This document shows positions 20,833 through 32,843 of a stretch of DNA of 64,000 bases, one piece after another. The DNA is from Henricia sp. BOLD:AAB3569 (lineage: Eukaryota; Echinodermata; Asteroidea; Spinulosida; Echinasteridae): assembly GCA_037783545.1 (NCBI GenBank), contig JBBELK010000375.1, positions 1,364,001 through 1,428,000 on the forward strand. Reading direction: 5' to 3'. The notes below the pieces were generated by a model. The model was given only the letters and a program-made list of their open reading frames with translations. It was not told the DNA's origin and did not search any database. A program made the translations under genes and the position numbers. The stretch's first letter is position 1. Each line of letters opens with the position of its first letter.

Positions 20833-22979
20833 AGGAAGACGGAAAGGAAATGTTTAGAAAACACATAAGATTTCAAGTTGGACTTGAGGCAAATTTTGTC
20901 ATGTCTTACAACAGGCAACATAAAAAACAAACTTAAACAGCATATATTACAAAATTACCAGGAAGTTTAAACAGCTAGAATCCCCCGTCCACATTTGTTT
21001 TAGTTTTTCTGTTGATCATGGAGGTGTATGAGTCTACAACACCATGACAACTTTTTTTTTCACAAAAAAATCGACAGACTTTTGCTTAAAACGTAAAGCA
21101 GTTCCGACCCTCTTCACCCCAATTCTAAAACGCTCGAGGTCACTTGGATTGTTTATCAACAGGGATTTCACGTCATCCTGAGAAACATACAAAACGGCCT
21201 GTGCAGTATTGAATGGAAAATACACGTAGTGAATGTTTATCATGCCTGTTTTGTCCTTGTAATTCAAAATACAAACGTGAAAAACACTTGACAACACTCT
21301 ACTATTACCTGTTTTGTGAAAAAACGGTGAAATTGTCGCTCACAATGAAGCTCTTTTGAAGTAAATACTGGTGCATTGCGACGGGTGGTTTTGTCACGGA
21401 ACGAACGGCATTCACAGCGGTCTGTCTACAGCATTGGACGGTTCACTGCGGGGGAAGCTTCGACGTGTTTGAACATCGCCCGATACAAGTTAGAATGAGC
21501 GACTAATTTGTCTCTCTCTTGGTAATAGAAAAGAAAATCTGTCTGCTCCTTTTTTTCATAGTGTCAGGTAAAACATACAACTACGCAGCTACTGGGCATA
21601 TCTCTGGCTTTTTGGACCAACAATATTCTTCAAAAAACACCATCTAACAGAGACGGTTTTCCAAGTTGTTTGCGTGTAAACGTATGGAGCTAACAATCGT
21701 GTTGACTTCTCTTTCTCAGGATTGCGTCACGGGGTCACGCGCATATCATGAATACCTAATGAGCGTTTCAGAAATCGCGAAAATCTCATTTTCGAAAAGC
21801 GCACTTTTGCTTGCAATTTATCCACTTAAAACCGACAATTAAAAAATAATAAAAATCCACGTCGGCAAGAGGGATGTTTGGACTATCGAAAAAAGCCTAA
21901 ATGCTGGATTTTCGTCAAAAGGGATTATTTCTCTATAAGAAAAAAGTGGAATCATTTGTGCACAGTTGAGTATGATTTCCCTGTGTTTGCATCTTGTGAC
22001 ATCATGACATTGGTCATGAATATGCATGTTTCCGTTTTAACCCATAAAACAAGCTCCAAATAGGATTTGTTATGACTAACTGAGTAGAGTGGTTTTATAG
22101 CATCGATTTTATTGATAAAAATCCAAAATCATGGGCCCTTTAAGTGATTTCCTCTAGGTCCAAGAGCTGACCTCCAGAGCTGCGGGTCTAAAAAAAATCG
22201 CCAGAAGTGCAGGTTCTCGGGTAGTCTTGTGGCGAAACTGTAATGTAATGTGGGTGAGTGTCATGTTTCATGTCATGACTAGTTGGTGTGTGTTTTGATT
22301 AGGTATATGTGTTGATTCGGTGTGTTTTTTTATACTGGTGTGTGCAGCCTTCCGAGCTTTACCGCGGTGCTTATAATAAAGAGCCAAAAGCTTCGCATAC
22401 AGGGGTCCCGCACCGAAATTCAGTGCGGACGTCAACCAATCAGCGATGAGTTCTCATAGCAAATCTCCAGACGTGTTGGGCGAGCATCCCCAGCAGGTCT
22501 GGTTACGAGACTAGTACTCAAAGGGCATGCAATTCAGACAGAGTGGCGCACCCTGCCCCAGTGGCTCCTACGGAGGCTTGTGCAGTCAGCCTTACCACAC
22601 GGTGTTCATAGGATGTTGAATAATTGTTAATAATTGATAAAAACAAATTAATGGATTCCAAGATCATTCAAACTGGACAAATCTCGGATAGTTTATGAAG
22701 TCAGAACACAATTCTATGTCGACAAGGCGGCCATCTTGAAAAACATTGCGGCCATTTTGAATTTTCAAGTGGCTAACGGGCTTTTCCAAATAAGTGGTCC
22801 AAAAGGGATATCTATGCAAAATTTGGTGCTTGTATCCACTTGTGAACGATTCCCCTCAAATTTTCACTTATCTGCTGTACTAATAATAAAATTCCTCACT
22901 CGTAAAACAAAATGCCATTTCTTTGATAATTACACGCAGCTGTATGCCGTAAAGTGCACTGTACATCATGCGCGAACGC
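20833..22979. other. no gene recognised
   Basis: AT-rich sequence with chance frames only. No TIR pair or tandem array stands out. Confidence 0.4.
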
Positions 22980-22982
22980 CAG

Positions 22983-23704
22983 GGGCGGATTGCAATAAAA
23001 TCGACTTAGCCATGGTCTAAGACCGGTATCAGTTATAGATTATTATCATTATAAGACCAGCTATCCAACTTTAGCCAGTCTTGGCTTAGTCACTGCAGGT
23101 TTAGCCCATTGCTATAAACCAGTCTAATTAAAGTACAGCTGCGCCAACAGAAAAACATGTACATCTTAATGGCAGTGACGCGGACGGCTATATAACGATG
23201 TATACTCTGCCTTTAAAGGCAGTATACATCATTGATAATCTCGAAAATCAGAAACGTTCACAGATTTACGCCTATAACTTACACAATATAAACATGATAA
23301 CCGTAGAAAACTTCCCATGGAATGGTTTTGTCTGAAGTGCTATTGGCTTTGAGAAATGAGTAAAACAATTAGTTTTCGTCTCATGAGACGAAAATTCAAA
23401 TCGCCCCAAACCACTTCGCCCGAGTGCCATTTCGCCCCAAATTACTTCGTCCAACACTACATCGCCCAAGTACCACTTCGCCCTAAAACCACTTCGTGCA
23501 CAGGGCGTGGTTCAGGGCGAAGTGGTTTTGGGGCAGGTTGGTTTTAATCATGGATATCTTCAATCACACAGGGGGATAAAACTATTTGTAACAGTTTATA
23601 TTGCAAGCGGGCTATAACTATAGACTCAGGTCTTAGTGGACTCTGCGTTAGCCGGCTAAGCCTTAAAATAAGACCGGTCTTAGACCGCATATTACAATCC
23701 GCCC
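22983..23704. mobile_element. CAG-flanked TIR element with an internal TTCGCCC repeat
   Basis: The left end GGGCGGATTGCAATAAAATC and the right end ATTACAATCCGCCC are inverted; further in, GTCTAAGACCGGT and ACCGGTCTTAGAC also pair. CAG flanks both ends (22980-22982, 23705-23707). At 23395-23540 degenerate units of the type CACTTCGCCCNAAA repeat on both strands. Confidence 0.75.
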
Positions 23705-23841
23705 CAGCTCTTGCCACGGCAAAACATGGCTGCCACTCTACATGCGGGGCCGGCAAACGTCCGAGTGCGCCCTCTATCCTTACGGCTTATACAACTCTAT
23801 GGAAGAAACACATAACACATCGTGTGCATACAGAAAGAACA

Positions 23842-23935
23842 AGGTTATAATTTAGCCTCGCGCATGTAAGTCTGGATTTTAGACCAAGATATTCCGGTAA
23901 CCAGCCTAGTCGCTGGCTACAGTTTATCGCGAGAG
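23842..23935. repeat. partial copy of the dispersed repeat seen at 61395-61540 and 62022-62132
   Basis: It shares TTTAGCCTCGCGCATGTAAG, GACCAAGATATTCCGGTAAC and GGCTACA in order with those two copies. Confidence 0.6.
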
Positions 23936-24479
23936 GTCGCTCAGGCTCCGGCTCCATGTAAACCACATGGAAACCACATGGAGACAGAGACGGAGACAAA
24001 GCCGAGATTTTGAAAAGCCCCTAGATTTTGGGGGACGTCATAGGGTTGCACACCAGTAAATAGGCTCCCATAGGAACCAATAATAAATGCCCACTTTTTA
24101 AAAATCATTTAAAAATACTCACAACTCTTTCAGCTTCTCAGGACAACAACCAAAATAATCATTGAAGTCTCATCTTTTCAATTCTGTTCAATTTTATAAG
24201 GGTAATCCGTCACTTTTATTCCCTATTTTCCACTTGAAACAAAACTATCCATGCAACAGCGAAAATTGCTAAACAGACCAGCGTCCATTTTGGAACAAAG
24301 GCACATACGCTACTGGGAAAAATAGGGCCAATTTTAGGAGCTACAGTGTCTAAAATGTTTGTAGTTGGAAGAAAAAATATCCCACATCGCGACGATAGTC
24401 ATATTCTACACAAGACCACACTCGTTCAGATCGCAATTCTCTCTAATATAAAAGGAATTGAGGGCAAACAAAATATTCA

Positions 24480-24762
24480 GGGCGGTCGGGTTGGCGTGCG
24501 GGTTCTTTCCTCGCCTTTCACCTCTGGCGTCCCGGGTTCGAATCCGGGGCGTGCATGTGGATTGGGTTTGCAGTCCCTACTTGACCGCGTGGGTTTTCCC
24601 CTGGGGCATTCTCTGGGGGTTTTCCTCCCACTTCTAAAACTGCAACTCCTTCTTCGTCATCTCAAGTCGATAATATAGTATAGTTAAAGCTAAAACCGTA
24701 TAGTTGATGGCATAAAGGGCCTTAGTTGCCGAAAAATGCCATAAAATATACAACAACAACAA
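24480..24762 (+). mobile_element. tRNA-derived SINE (copy 1)
   Basis: The 5' head has an A-box-like TTGGCGTGCGGG and a perfect B box GGTTCGAATCC (24534-24544). A body follows with GTTTTCCCCTGGGGCATTCT and CTGCAACTCCTTCTTCGTCA, and the copy ends in an AAC-repeat tail. It is flanked by an 11-13 bp target duplication (CAAAATATTCA at 24469-24479 and 24763-24773), showing LINE-driven insertion. Other copies: 35445-35707, 36665-36927, and minus-strand 51884-52179. Confidence 0.92.
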
Positions 24763-25335
24763 CAAAATATTCATGATGAGCTCGGCGCACGGATCTCTGC
24801 CTATTTACTGGGGTGCACCCATAGACTTGGACAGGCTTATTATGGACGCCGCCATTTTGGCTTATATGGGTGCACGGTGGGCAAAGGGGTGTCGCCCACT
24901 TTGCACTCATAGCGTTAAGCAAACATGGCGCCGTCCACATCGGACAGTCCACACACGTGAATATTTAGTGCACACTCTAGGTTTCTATACCTAACTCTAT
25001 GGTATACCCATACTCGATCTCATGAATGACGTAAACTTTGTTGCGTTTGTGACCTTCAAAATCACGAACTCTCAATAGTTGACCTGTGGGTGTACATAGC
25101 GTGCACGCGTGTGAATAATATCTTTTGAAATCTAGCGGACCATAGATTTACATGTACAATTTTAAAAGTGCACAAATTTAAAGTGGGTACAAAGCTTTTG
25201 TATAGAATACTTGACGACTGTACACCATGAAATACGTCACAAAGTCTTTCATAGCACTGAAGTAAACTTTGAGTAGGCCTATACAATGCATAGATTAGGG
25301 CGGAGTGAACTTTAAAAGGTACCGTGGGAAATGTG

Positions 25336-25343
25336 CATATAAG
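25336..25343 (+). promoter_or_regulatory. possible TATA box upstream of the first Ig-receptor gene
   Basis: CATATAAG lies about 270 bases before the ATG at 25616, with no in-frame ATG in between. It is the best TATA-like match upstream, but it is not the same sequence as the TATATATAA box conserved before the 40.4- and 54.1-kb genes. Confidence 0.35.
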
Positions 25344-25615
25344 TTTTTAAGTTGTGGAATCTGACGAGAATTCAATATACTCTCGTTTTTAAGTCTAAAA
25401 GAAATCTTGTGTCTGTCCTCGGAACGACTACATTTGCGGCCATTTTTATTCGCAGTGATGACAGCCACTTCGACGTGTAGATTCAGTCAAAATCCGACCA
25501 TGTATAACTATACAAGACTAGTGGAATTTTGAAGTAAAAGGACACCCGTGAAACAAATGATATCGGTTTGGCGATATTGGACGCGCGAACCTTTCAATAT
25601 TATTTACATTTCAGC

Positions 25616-27265
25616 ATGACGGACACCGTGGAAAGAAGATACGCAATTCAAACAACCCATATTCTTTGCTACCATTTTGTGATGGGTTTCGTCCTGCTTT
25701 TTGCTACGCTACAAGCCCGTGAGATAACAGTCATAATTGACAGCACTGTTAATGAAGATATTCCTGTTGACGTGTTTGAAGGCGATGAGTTACATTTAGA
25801 TTGTACTGCTTCTGTCAGTCAAGCGGTGGTACGTTTTATTCGTTGGGGAAAATATTGCGACTCGCCGGGGGGAGTTTGCTGGTTGTCAGACAACGAAAAC
25901 GCGCGAATGACTGTTGATATGAGAAATGCTACGACATACTCTATGAAGATACGTAATGTCTCAGTGACAGACTCTGGGGATTACGTGTGTTCGTCAAGAT
26001 ATGACGTGCTCGGTGATGTTTCTGACGGCTACAGTTACGCCACCATATCCGTAAAATACTTCCCTAAAGAAAATCCACACTGTTCCTGGAACCAAAGTCA
26101 ATCGGGCCTCGTTTTTGCATGGTGTGAACCAAGTAAAGGAAATCCGATAGTAAACATCACATGGATTATCAACTCGGAAGCACAAGATACAACGGTCATT
26201 AATAAAACCCACATTGAACCCACCAGAACTGACCGTTTGCGAAGCGAAGTCCAACTTTCGGACTTCCAAGACTATGACCTGATTACATGTGTCGTCACCA
26301 GTGTGGCATTCCCTGGTCTTAACCAGACGTGTTCTTTTGGTCCCATCACAGGACGCCAACTTACTACAATTTCTACGACGGTTCGAATCACAAGTAGTAC
26401 TTTTACACCCAACACGTCCAATGGGATTACATTTACACCCAATGGAATTACATCTAAAGGGATTTCATCTACGCTCACAGGAATTACATTTACTGAAACT
26501 GCACCTTTGTCTTCTAGAAATAATGCTTACATTGCAGTGCCTGCTGTTGCAGTGCCTGTAGTCCTTCTGCTGGTGTTTATCGCCATTTGTTTAGTCAAAC
26601 AAAAATTCCAAGACCGACCTTCGGAGGAATTGAAAACGACGCCATATCTGAAATCTGTTTCCTCTACTGTATCTTCAGGCAGGGTTGGCGAGACTATTAA
26701 CGGGAAAGTCATTCTGCCTTACTCTGTCACGACCCTGGACACCAACGCCATCCACAGCAACGGAACCGGGCCGACAAGGACAGCGGTGCAAGCCAGGAGC
26801 ATCGACGGGGCAACGAAGACTGGAGCCCCGTACGAAGTCCAGATAAATTTCGCTGGTGAGACCGCCACGTACTCGGAAATCCCGCAGCCGGCAACCGGAG
26901 GACCCAGCAACGCTGACGTGATTTATTATACTGTTGAGCCACATGCAGAGGCAAGCGATTCTACCCAATTACAAACAACTGGACCTTATGAACAAGTTAA
27001 TTCGACTATTTCTAGTGCAAATAACGAAATGTGTAAACCAGATTACGGTGAGCGTAAACCAAATTACGGTGAGCGTAAACCATATGGTGGACATAAAGGT
27101 GTGCGTAAGTGGCGTAAAGAAGCCAATAATGCCGACCAGGGTATGATTGTAAATCCGTTTTATCAGCCTTATGATGGGGAACCCCCCATTAGGGTAAGAG
27201 GACCTGTGTATCAAACTAGCATTCGGCAGCCAACACAAGACAGAACGTATTTAGAACTGTATTGA
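25616..27265 (+). CDS. single-exon Ig-domain transmembrane receptor with tyrosine-motif tail (member 1)
   Basis: 549 residues from the first ATG, TGA stop, no intron. Order: signal peptide (hydrophobic FVMGFVLLFATLQA, residues about 21-34); V-type Ig domain (about 40-150) with LDC, RWG and the DSGDYVC motif; a second, weaker Ig-like domain (about 151-245) with AWCEP, NITW and LITC; a Thr/Ser stalk with NGIT-type repeats; one membrane span (AVPVVLLLVFIAICLV); and a cytoplasmic tail of about 220 residues. The tail holds YSEI, VIYYTV (fits the ITIM consensus), YEQV, three KPxYG(E/G)xK repeats, FYQPYDGE and TYLEL at the C-terminus. This is the layout of a plasma-membrane recognition receptor that signals through phosphotyrosine and SH2 proteins. 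It shares the YQPY motif and architecture with the genes at 40.4 and 54.1 kb but is strongly diverged from them. Ligand unknown; an adhesion role is an alternative. Confidence 0.85.
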   Translation: MTDTVERRYAIQTTHILCYHFVMGFVLLFATLQAREITVIIDSTVNEDIPVDVFEGDELHLDCTASVSQAVVRFIRWGKYCDSPGGVCWLSDNENARMTVDMRNATTYSMKIRNVSVTDSGDYVCSSRYDVLGDVSDGYSYATISVKYFPKENPHCSWNQSQSGLVFAWCEPSKGNPIVNITWIINSEAQDTTVINKTHIEPTRTDRLRSEVQLSDFQDYDLITCVVTSVAFPGLNQTCSFGPITGRQLTTISTTVRITSSTFTPNTSNGITFTPNGITSKGISSTLTGITFTETAPLSSRNNAYIAVPAVAVPVVLLLVFIAICLVKQKFQDRPSEELKTTPYLKSVSSTVSSGRVGETINGKVILPYSVTTLDTNAIHSNGTGPTRTAVQARSIDGATKTGAPYEVQINFAGETATYSEIPQPATGGPSNADVIYYTVEPHAEASDSTQLQTTGPYEQVNSTISSANNEMCKPDYGERKPNYGERKPYGGHKGVRKWRKEANNADQGMIVNPFYQPYDGEPPIRVRGPVYQTSIRQPTQDRTYLELY

Positions 27266-27513
27266 TGTTTTAATTGCGTAGTTTGGATGAGTGTTAGAAC
27301 CCTTTGCCAACGTCCATTTAACGAATACCAGAAAGTATAGCTCGTTTCAAAGTAAACGGCAAAATGGTCGCCGTTACACTTTTTTCCTGCGTGGGCTCGG
27401 CAGTAAGAATGTCAATGCGGCTTGCTAAGAGGTTTCCCAGTTAACGACATTTGCATATGATGGAATTTAAAACTAGTAATTTTCGCTAAACATTACAGTA
27501 AACGCCGCCTTAA

Positions 27514-27751
27514 AGGTACAGCAGTCGATTTCACGAAACTTTACGCCATTGCGCAAGTCCACTTACGCCATTACTTGCGCAATAATTTTTGGCGTAATAT
27601 TGCGTAAAATTCGTGAAATCGGCTGCAGGCTCGTAAGCAATGCGCGCGCGCCAAATTCGTGCCACGAAATACGCAGCTCCATAGCAAAAGCGTGGAGCTG
27701 CGTATTTCGTGGCACGAATTTGGCGCGCGCATTGCTAACGAGCCTTTGCCT
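27514..27751. mobile_element. composite of two TTAA-target hairpins
   Basis: TTAA flanks the whole (27510-27513, 27752-27755). The left half (27514-27627) is a hairpin with GATTTCACGAAACTTTACGC and its inverse around ...GCGTAAAATTCGTGAAATC. The right half is the AGGCACAGGCTCG-family hairpin (CGTGCCACGAAATACGCAGC / its inverse). Each half lacks one of its own outer ends, so this is a fused or nested pair. Confidence 0.75.
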
Positions 27752-29240
27752 TTAAGTGCGCGTTTCATTTGTTAGCGTTCGACAAGTTTTTAAAAGGTAG
27801 TATACTCGTTTGGTAAACTGTTAAAAACAGCATCATCGCCACTGGTAATTGAAAGCATGGGGCGAGAAAACTGCCTCGTAGAAGTTTCAGCCACATAGAG
27901 GCAGTAATACTTCGGGGGGGGGGGGGTGTTTCATAAAGATAAGGATAAGATTGATCTTATCTTTAAAATTAAGAATGAATGCTTTACAATTAATCTTATC
28001 CTACAATTAATCTTAAATTCCCTTTCATAAAATCAATCTTAGGATAAGATTAATAATCAATCTTATATCATATAATATTTTCCCCAAATGTTATTGGAAG
28101 AGGATGATATGACCTTGACCTTTTGAGCAGCATTTTCCAGCCAACTTTTGAAAAGTAGCCATCTTGTTTTGCTCCACTGTGTGGTAATTTTGCATTAAGA
28201 ATCATAAAAAATGTATGACTAAGGTTGTTTGTATGTCACTTGGAGAGCATTATATAGTAAAAACATCTTGAGTTGTTGCATTGAATTGTGTTTGATCACA
28301 GATTGAGGTTTTTAAAGTAGTTTTTAAACTAGGTTTTGAGCTCAATTTACACATAGGCCTATGGCTATGTACTATGTAGGCGTAGTAGTAATAATGCATA
28401 GCCATACTGTGACTGTGTGCATCATGTATGTATGTGCATAGCCATAGGCGTGTACATGGTGTATACTGTGTGTGTGTGACAGTAGACCTACATGTAACCT
28501 AGGGCTAGGCTATGCATTAGGCTAGGCTAGGCTATACAATAGGCATAATATAGTACATAATATAGGCCTAATATATGCCTAACTTAGCCCAGATTTGTGC
28601 ATTTTATTTTATGATAATTAAAATAGGCTGTTGACTACTATTAAAGTACAATTTTTTCGCACATTGGATTTAGGCCTACGCTAGCCCCGCGAGCAGTGCT
28701 TCGGTTTTCGGAACCTTAGCCCTGTGTTCTGCTATACACCAAATCTGCACGGCAAACTCACGCAAATGAAATTTGGCCCACGGCTCTGATATTTGCTCAA
28801 TAGGTGCACTCACCCCAGTTTATAAATATTCCGAAGAGTACGCATCGATCCGATGTCTAGTTTCGGTGAAATCGTGGGGACAGTTTGAGACCTTTCTTGC
28901 CATCAAATTCACACTCTTTGACCAAAAATCAAATATGCGCATGCGCGAGGGCGGAGAGGTCAACGTAATAGCGCCATCTCGCGACGGCGTCGTCACGTAC
29001 CAGCTGCACAGCGGCTGTTACATGAGAGAGCACATCGACTCTATCGCGCGGTACGTTCTACACCGGAGGTAGGTTGTAGCATGTACTACACGGTCACAAC
29101 AAATTCTACCTCCGGGTTACCTCCGACCTCCGGGTTTCAACGATACCCTTTTATGATTATAGACCAAAGTTTCAGGGAAAAAATGCTTTTATAAGCAGAT
29201 GACGCGGATGCCAAAATTTGGAATTGCCGTTGAGGAACAT

Positions 29241-29966
29241 GTCGTCGCTGTCACCACGAAGTGACACCCAAGTGAACTTCAGTTACAGTTCATGAAACCG
29301 CACAGTGTGGGGGACACACATTTTCACGAACTGACATCCAAGTGTGCGCGCGCACTCCGTACACTGCACCAAAAGCCATGAATTTTTGTTTTCACGAACT
29401 GACTAAAACACCCAAGAAAACGTTAAATTTATCCGAAAAAAAAGCCTTGAAAATGCGTGATACGAATGATATCATCTGAATACTTGTAAAATAATAGTAA
29501 AATATTTACCGCAACAATCCCTTATTAGTTAATTTACGAGGGGATTCAGTTTGTGAAAACAAAAATATTGGGTGTCAGTTCGTGAAAACAAAATTACGTG
29601 CATTTTGTCAACACTTAATTTTGTTTTTACGAACTGACACCCAATATTTTTGTTTTCACGAACTGACACCCATCGTAAAATTACTAATTATATACGGATT
29701 GTTGCGGTAAATATTTTACTATTATTCTACAAGTATTCAGATGATATCATTCGTATCAAGCATTTTTAAGGCCTTTTTTCGGATAAATTGAATGTTTTCT
29801 TGGGTGTCAGTTCGTGGAAACAAAAATCCATGGCTTTTGGTGCAGTGTACTGAGTGCGCGCGCACACTTGGATGTCAGTTCGTGAAAACTTGTGTCCCCC
29901 ACACTGCGGTTTTCACGAACTGTAACTGAAGTTCACTTGGGTGTCACTTCGTGGTGACAGCGACGA
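29241..29966. mobile_element. 726-bp foldback element
   Basis: Two arms of about 350 bp are near-perfect inverted copies around a short loop at about 29600. Outer ends: GTCGTCGCTGTCACCACGAA and GTGGTGACAGCGACGA. The interior repeats CACGAACTGACA / TGTCAGTTCGTG. No coding content. The arms differ at only scattered positions, so the insertion is young. Confidence 0.9.
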
Positions 29967-30534
29967 TCATGTATGAGACATGGTTAGGGCTTTTTTGGCG
30001 AAATTATTCGGGACTAAATAAACTGCAATTTTAGGTCATCTCGTGGATTTGCAAAACGGACAAAATATTGTTTTTTTCATCAAAATGTTCTGAGCAATTT
30101 CTCCAAATCATCATTTTCCCTGACATACCAATTGAATATAATAAAATAAAGCCAGATTCTTGAACAAAATAGTCATTACAAACTTATTCGGGCAATAAAA
30201 ATATTGTGACTATAATTTGAATTTACGTACGCCAATGCCTAGCATGTCCACTGTACTGCACGCTGTATACACATTACAGCACGTAGTACAGGTACTATAC
30301 ACTTTTTACGCCAGTTTCGCGCATAAAAACACATAGGCCTATAAAAAAACATATCCGCCTTTATTGCCACGTTCAAATAAAATTTAGACTCTGAAATAGT
30401 TCATCAACTGTACTAGCAAACATGTCTCAATGTTGGGAAAATTATATTTTGCGAGCAATAAGGTAAATTGTAAAGTATGTTTTCAAAAAAATATATTTAA
30501 AAAAAAAATCAAAGTACTGTAAGCCCTTTTTGAT

Positions 30535-30650
30535 CCGCGTAAGCCCTTTTTAAAGACTTGTTTGCCTCGGAATTATTTAAAGTAGGTCTTCAAAAGTCAT
30601 TCTGCATATTTTTACTGGTTGTTTATAGCTTATTTTTGCCATATGAGAAC
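30535..30650. repeat. dispersed repeat, reverse-complement copy of 13330-13445
   Basis: AGACTTGTTTGCCTCGGAAT, AGTAGGTCTTCAAAAGTCAT and TTTTACTGGTTGTTTATAGC are the reverse complement of the 13.3-kb copy. Confidence 0.65.
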
Positions 30651-30962
30651 ACGATACGATTTCGACACTAAAAGGCGCGCCAAAGCCAAATATGTCGCCC
30701 ACGGACAGGAATGCCCCGGTCCCCCCACCCCTCCATCCGGTCCACTCCCCCTCCCTCCATCCCTCTTTTCCATCTTTCCTCCCCGCCCTTTCCCCCTATT
30801 GTCCTACCCTGCCCCCTCCATCCCCAGGATTGCTACCTGTGCACTTGATAGTTATGTAATATGTCAGTACACATGCCTGGTTGACAGACATACATGTACA
30901 AGTTATTTACATGCAAGTTATGTACATGCAAATTTAAAGATAATGTGACAAACAACTTTTAA

Positions 30963-31034
30963 CGGCACAGGCTTGGAGCTGCAAATTTCGTGGCACGAAT
31001 TTGGCGTACGCGCATTGCTGACGAGCCTGTGCCT
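30963..31034. mobile_element. TTAA-target hairpin, internally deleted copy
   Basis: It has the CGGCACAGGC...GCCTGTGCCT ends and TTAA on both sides (30959-30962, 31035-31038), but only one arm of the central hairpin (GGAGCTGCAAATTTCGTGGC) remains. 72 bp. Confidence 0.75.
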
Positions 31035-32104
31035 TTAAGAAACATTTTACGTCAGTGCGTGTTTTTGTTGAGGAGATACGCCGAAAAAAGCGTCCGTGCA
31101 CGAAATTAAATGTGCGCGAATATAAATTACTCCACGATACAGCTTCACTAACTAAAATATCAACTGGGCTGTAGGACTTCCCCAAGGATATCGATAATGT
31201 GCATAAATCCTTGCCTTGTGAATCTGTATCTCTTGTACATTTCTTTATCATTAGCCAATATCTATACAAAGGGTTTACTCTGTCTCTGAAAACCCCTTTA
31301 AGCCTGTAGAACATAAGAGTTTTGGTGCTCATTAAAGTAAAACTGTACGGCCACGATTTAAAAAAATGTTCATGTATAACTGTCGGCCATCTTAAGATTA
31401 ATTCCACACACAAAACCTTATACTTACAAGTGATTGAGATCACTTGTAAATTTAAGATTGATCACCAGTGAATTTTAAGATTGATATCACTCTTAAAGAT
31501 TTTATGAAACTGATATAAGATCAATCTTATATTAAAGATTGATCAATGGAGATAAGATCAATTTTCAGGAGATAAGATTAATCTTAAGGTTTTATGAAAC
31601 ACCCCCCGGAAAACTTAAAAATCCAGTAATACTTAAAAAATCTAAGCACGGTTCTTGTGCACGAATGAATGGCTAAAAAAAAGATCTTTGGAGATTCAAA
31701 TAGTTTTGTAATTTTTCTCATGAATGGGGGCAATATAGACGAAACAATTTCACAGGATGATTACTACCATTACCATCTTGACAACAAGTACCACCTACTA
31801 AACAAGTAGACTATCTTTAAAGACTTCGGGCTTCCAACTTGTATGCGACGCCAAGACACTCTTGCTGCGTCGACTTAAATTTAGGAACACACACACCATA
31901 GACCCATACATTATTCTGAAAGTCTTTCCGAAATAAAAGAAACCATAAAATTTGGCCGTTTTTTAGCGTTTTATGTCCAGCCGTAGAAACGTTTGTTCTA
32001 TGCATAATCGCGGTTGGTTTCACTCCTATCCTGGGCCGGGGTTTAACTTCTTGTTGGAAAATAATTACCCGTACCAAAACTATATAGGCCCTACACTATA
32101 TCTG

Positions 32105-32515
32105 CCAACAGATTTCAAAAGAGGGGTTTCCGGGTATTGATATGGACGAGAAAATCTCTCAGATTTTCGCGTCTTTTCTTCCTCGAGTCAGCGATGACCT
32201 GAGGAGGATCATGCAAGGTGTACATGTGATGAGTCAGGGAAAACGAGGAAACGAGGATAACACGTGTCGATCCGTGTAAGCTTATCGAACGCCACTTTTA
32301 TTTACAAATAATATACACATCATAATACAGCGCCGAACGGCTGGTAAAGCGTGTAGCCCAACATTTGGCCTCTTTTGTTAATTTCAAACATTTGTATAGT
32401 TACTTACCTGACATTTGAATGATTATTTGTTTTCACAACGACCATCGACAAATTATTGTCAATGATGCTACATCGCCACATTATGTAAACAGTAAGCTGG
32501 TGTTTCCTTTAAAGG
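32105..32515. repeat. about 410-bp repeat, inverted copy at 46930-47375
   Basis: CAGATTTTCGCGTC, CTCGAGTCAGCGATGACCTG, CACGTGTCGATCCG, CGACCATCGACAAATTATTG and CACATTATGTAAACAGTAAG all recur in reverse order and complement at 46930-47375. Its class is unknown. Confidence 0.75.
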
Positions 32516-32843
32516 CCCAATATTTTTACATCATTTGAAAGATTTGTTTATGGATCCCATAGCAGAATAAGGGCATAATAACGTATAAGAAGATTCGCTT
32601 CTAAACTAGGCTGCATAAATTATTAAATTACATAAATACATCAATACACCAGAAAACGTTAAAAATCTATGGATTAATTTTGTGTTAACTGAATCGTAAA
32701 AATAAAACAAATGTGCACACACACATTAAAAAAAGCACCTTTACTTGTTAATTTGTTACAGTACAAAACGTACCATCTAGGACGAAAATAAACTCTGGTC
32801 ATGTTTGTTACCGTTGTTATCAAAACTTTGAGTCAGGTTTTCT

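Larger units (their letters stand above)
27914..31607. mobile_element. 3.7-kb element with GGGGTGTTTCATAAA inverted ends, carrying nested insertions
   Basis: The left end (poly-G then TGTTTCATAAAGATAAGGAT) is inverted at the right end (GATAAGATTAATC...TTTTATGAAACACCCCCC); both subterminal regions are packed with GATAAGATTGATCTTATC-like motifs. Inside are a 726-bp foldback (29241-29966), a dispersed repeat shared with 13.3 kb, and a TTAA hairpin (30963-31034). No transposase was recognised. An 11-bp match CAGTAATACTT occurs at 27902-27912 and 31624-31634, but not flush with the right end. Confidence 0.65.

Noticed and set aside
28773-29072. 99-residue plus-strand frame
   Set aside because: No domain, no splice sites or promoter; lies within a transposable element.
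30934-31443. 169-residue minus-strand frame
   Set aside because: No recognisable domain; it runs through the TTAA hairpin at 30963-31034 and into the end of the large TIR element, so it is most likely a chance frame.
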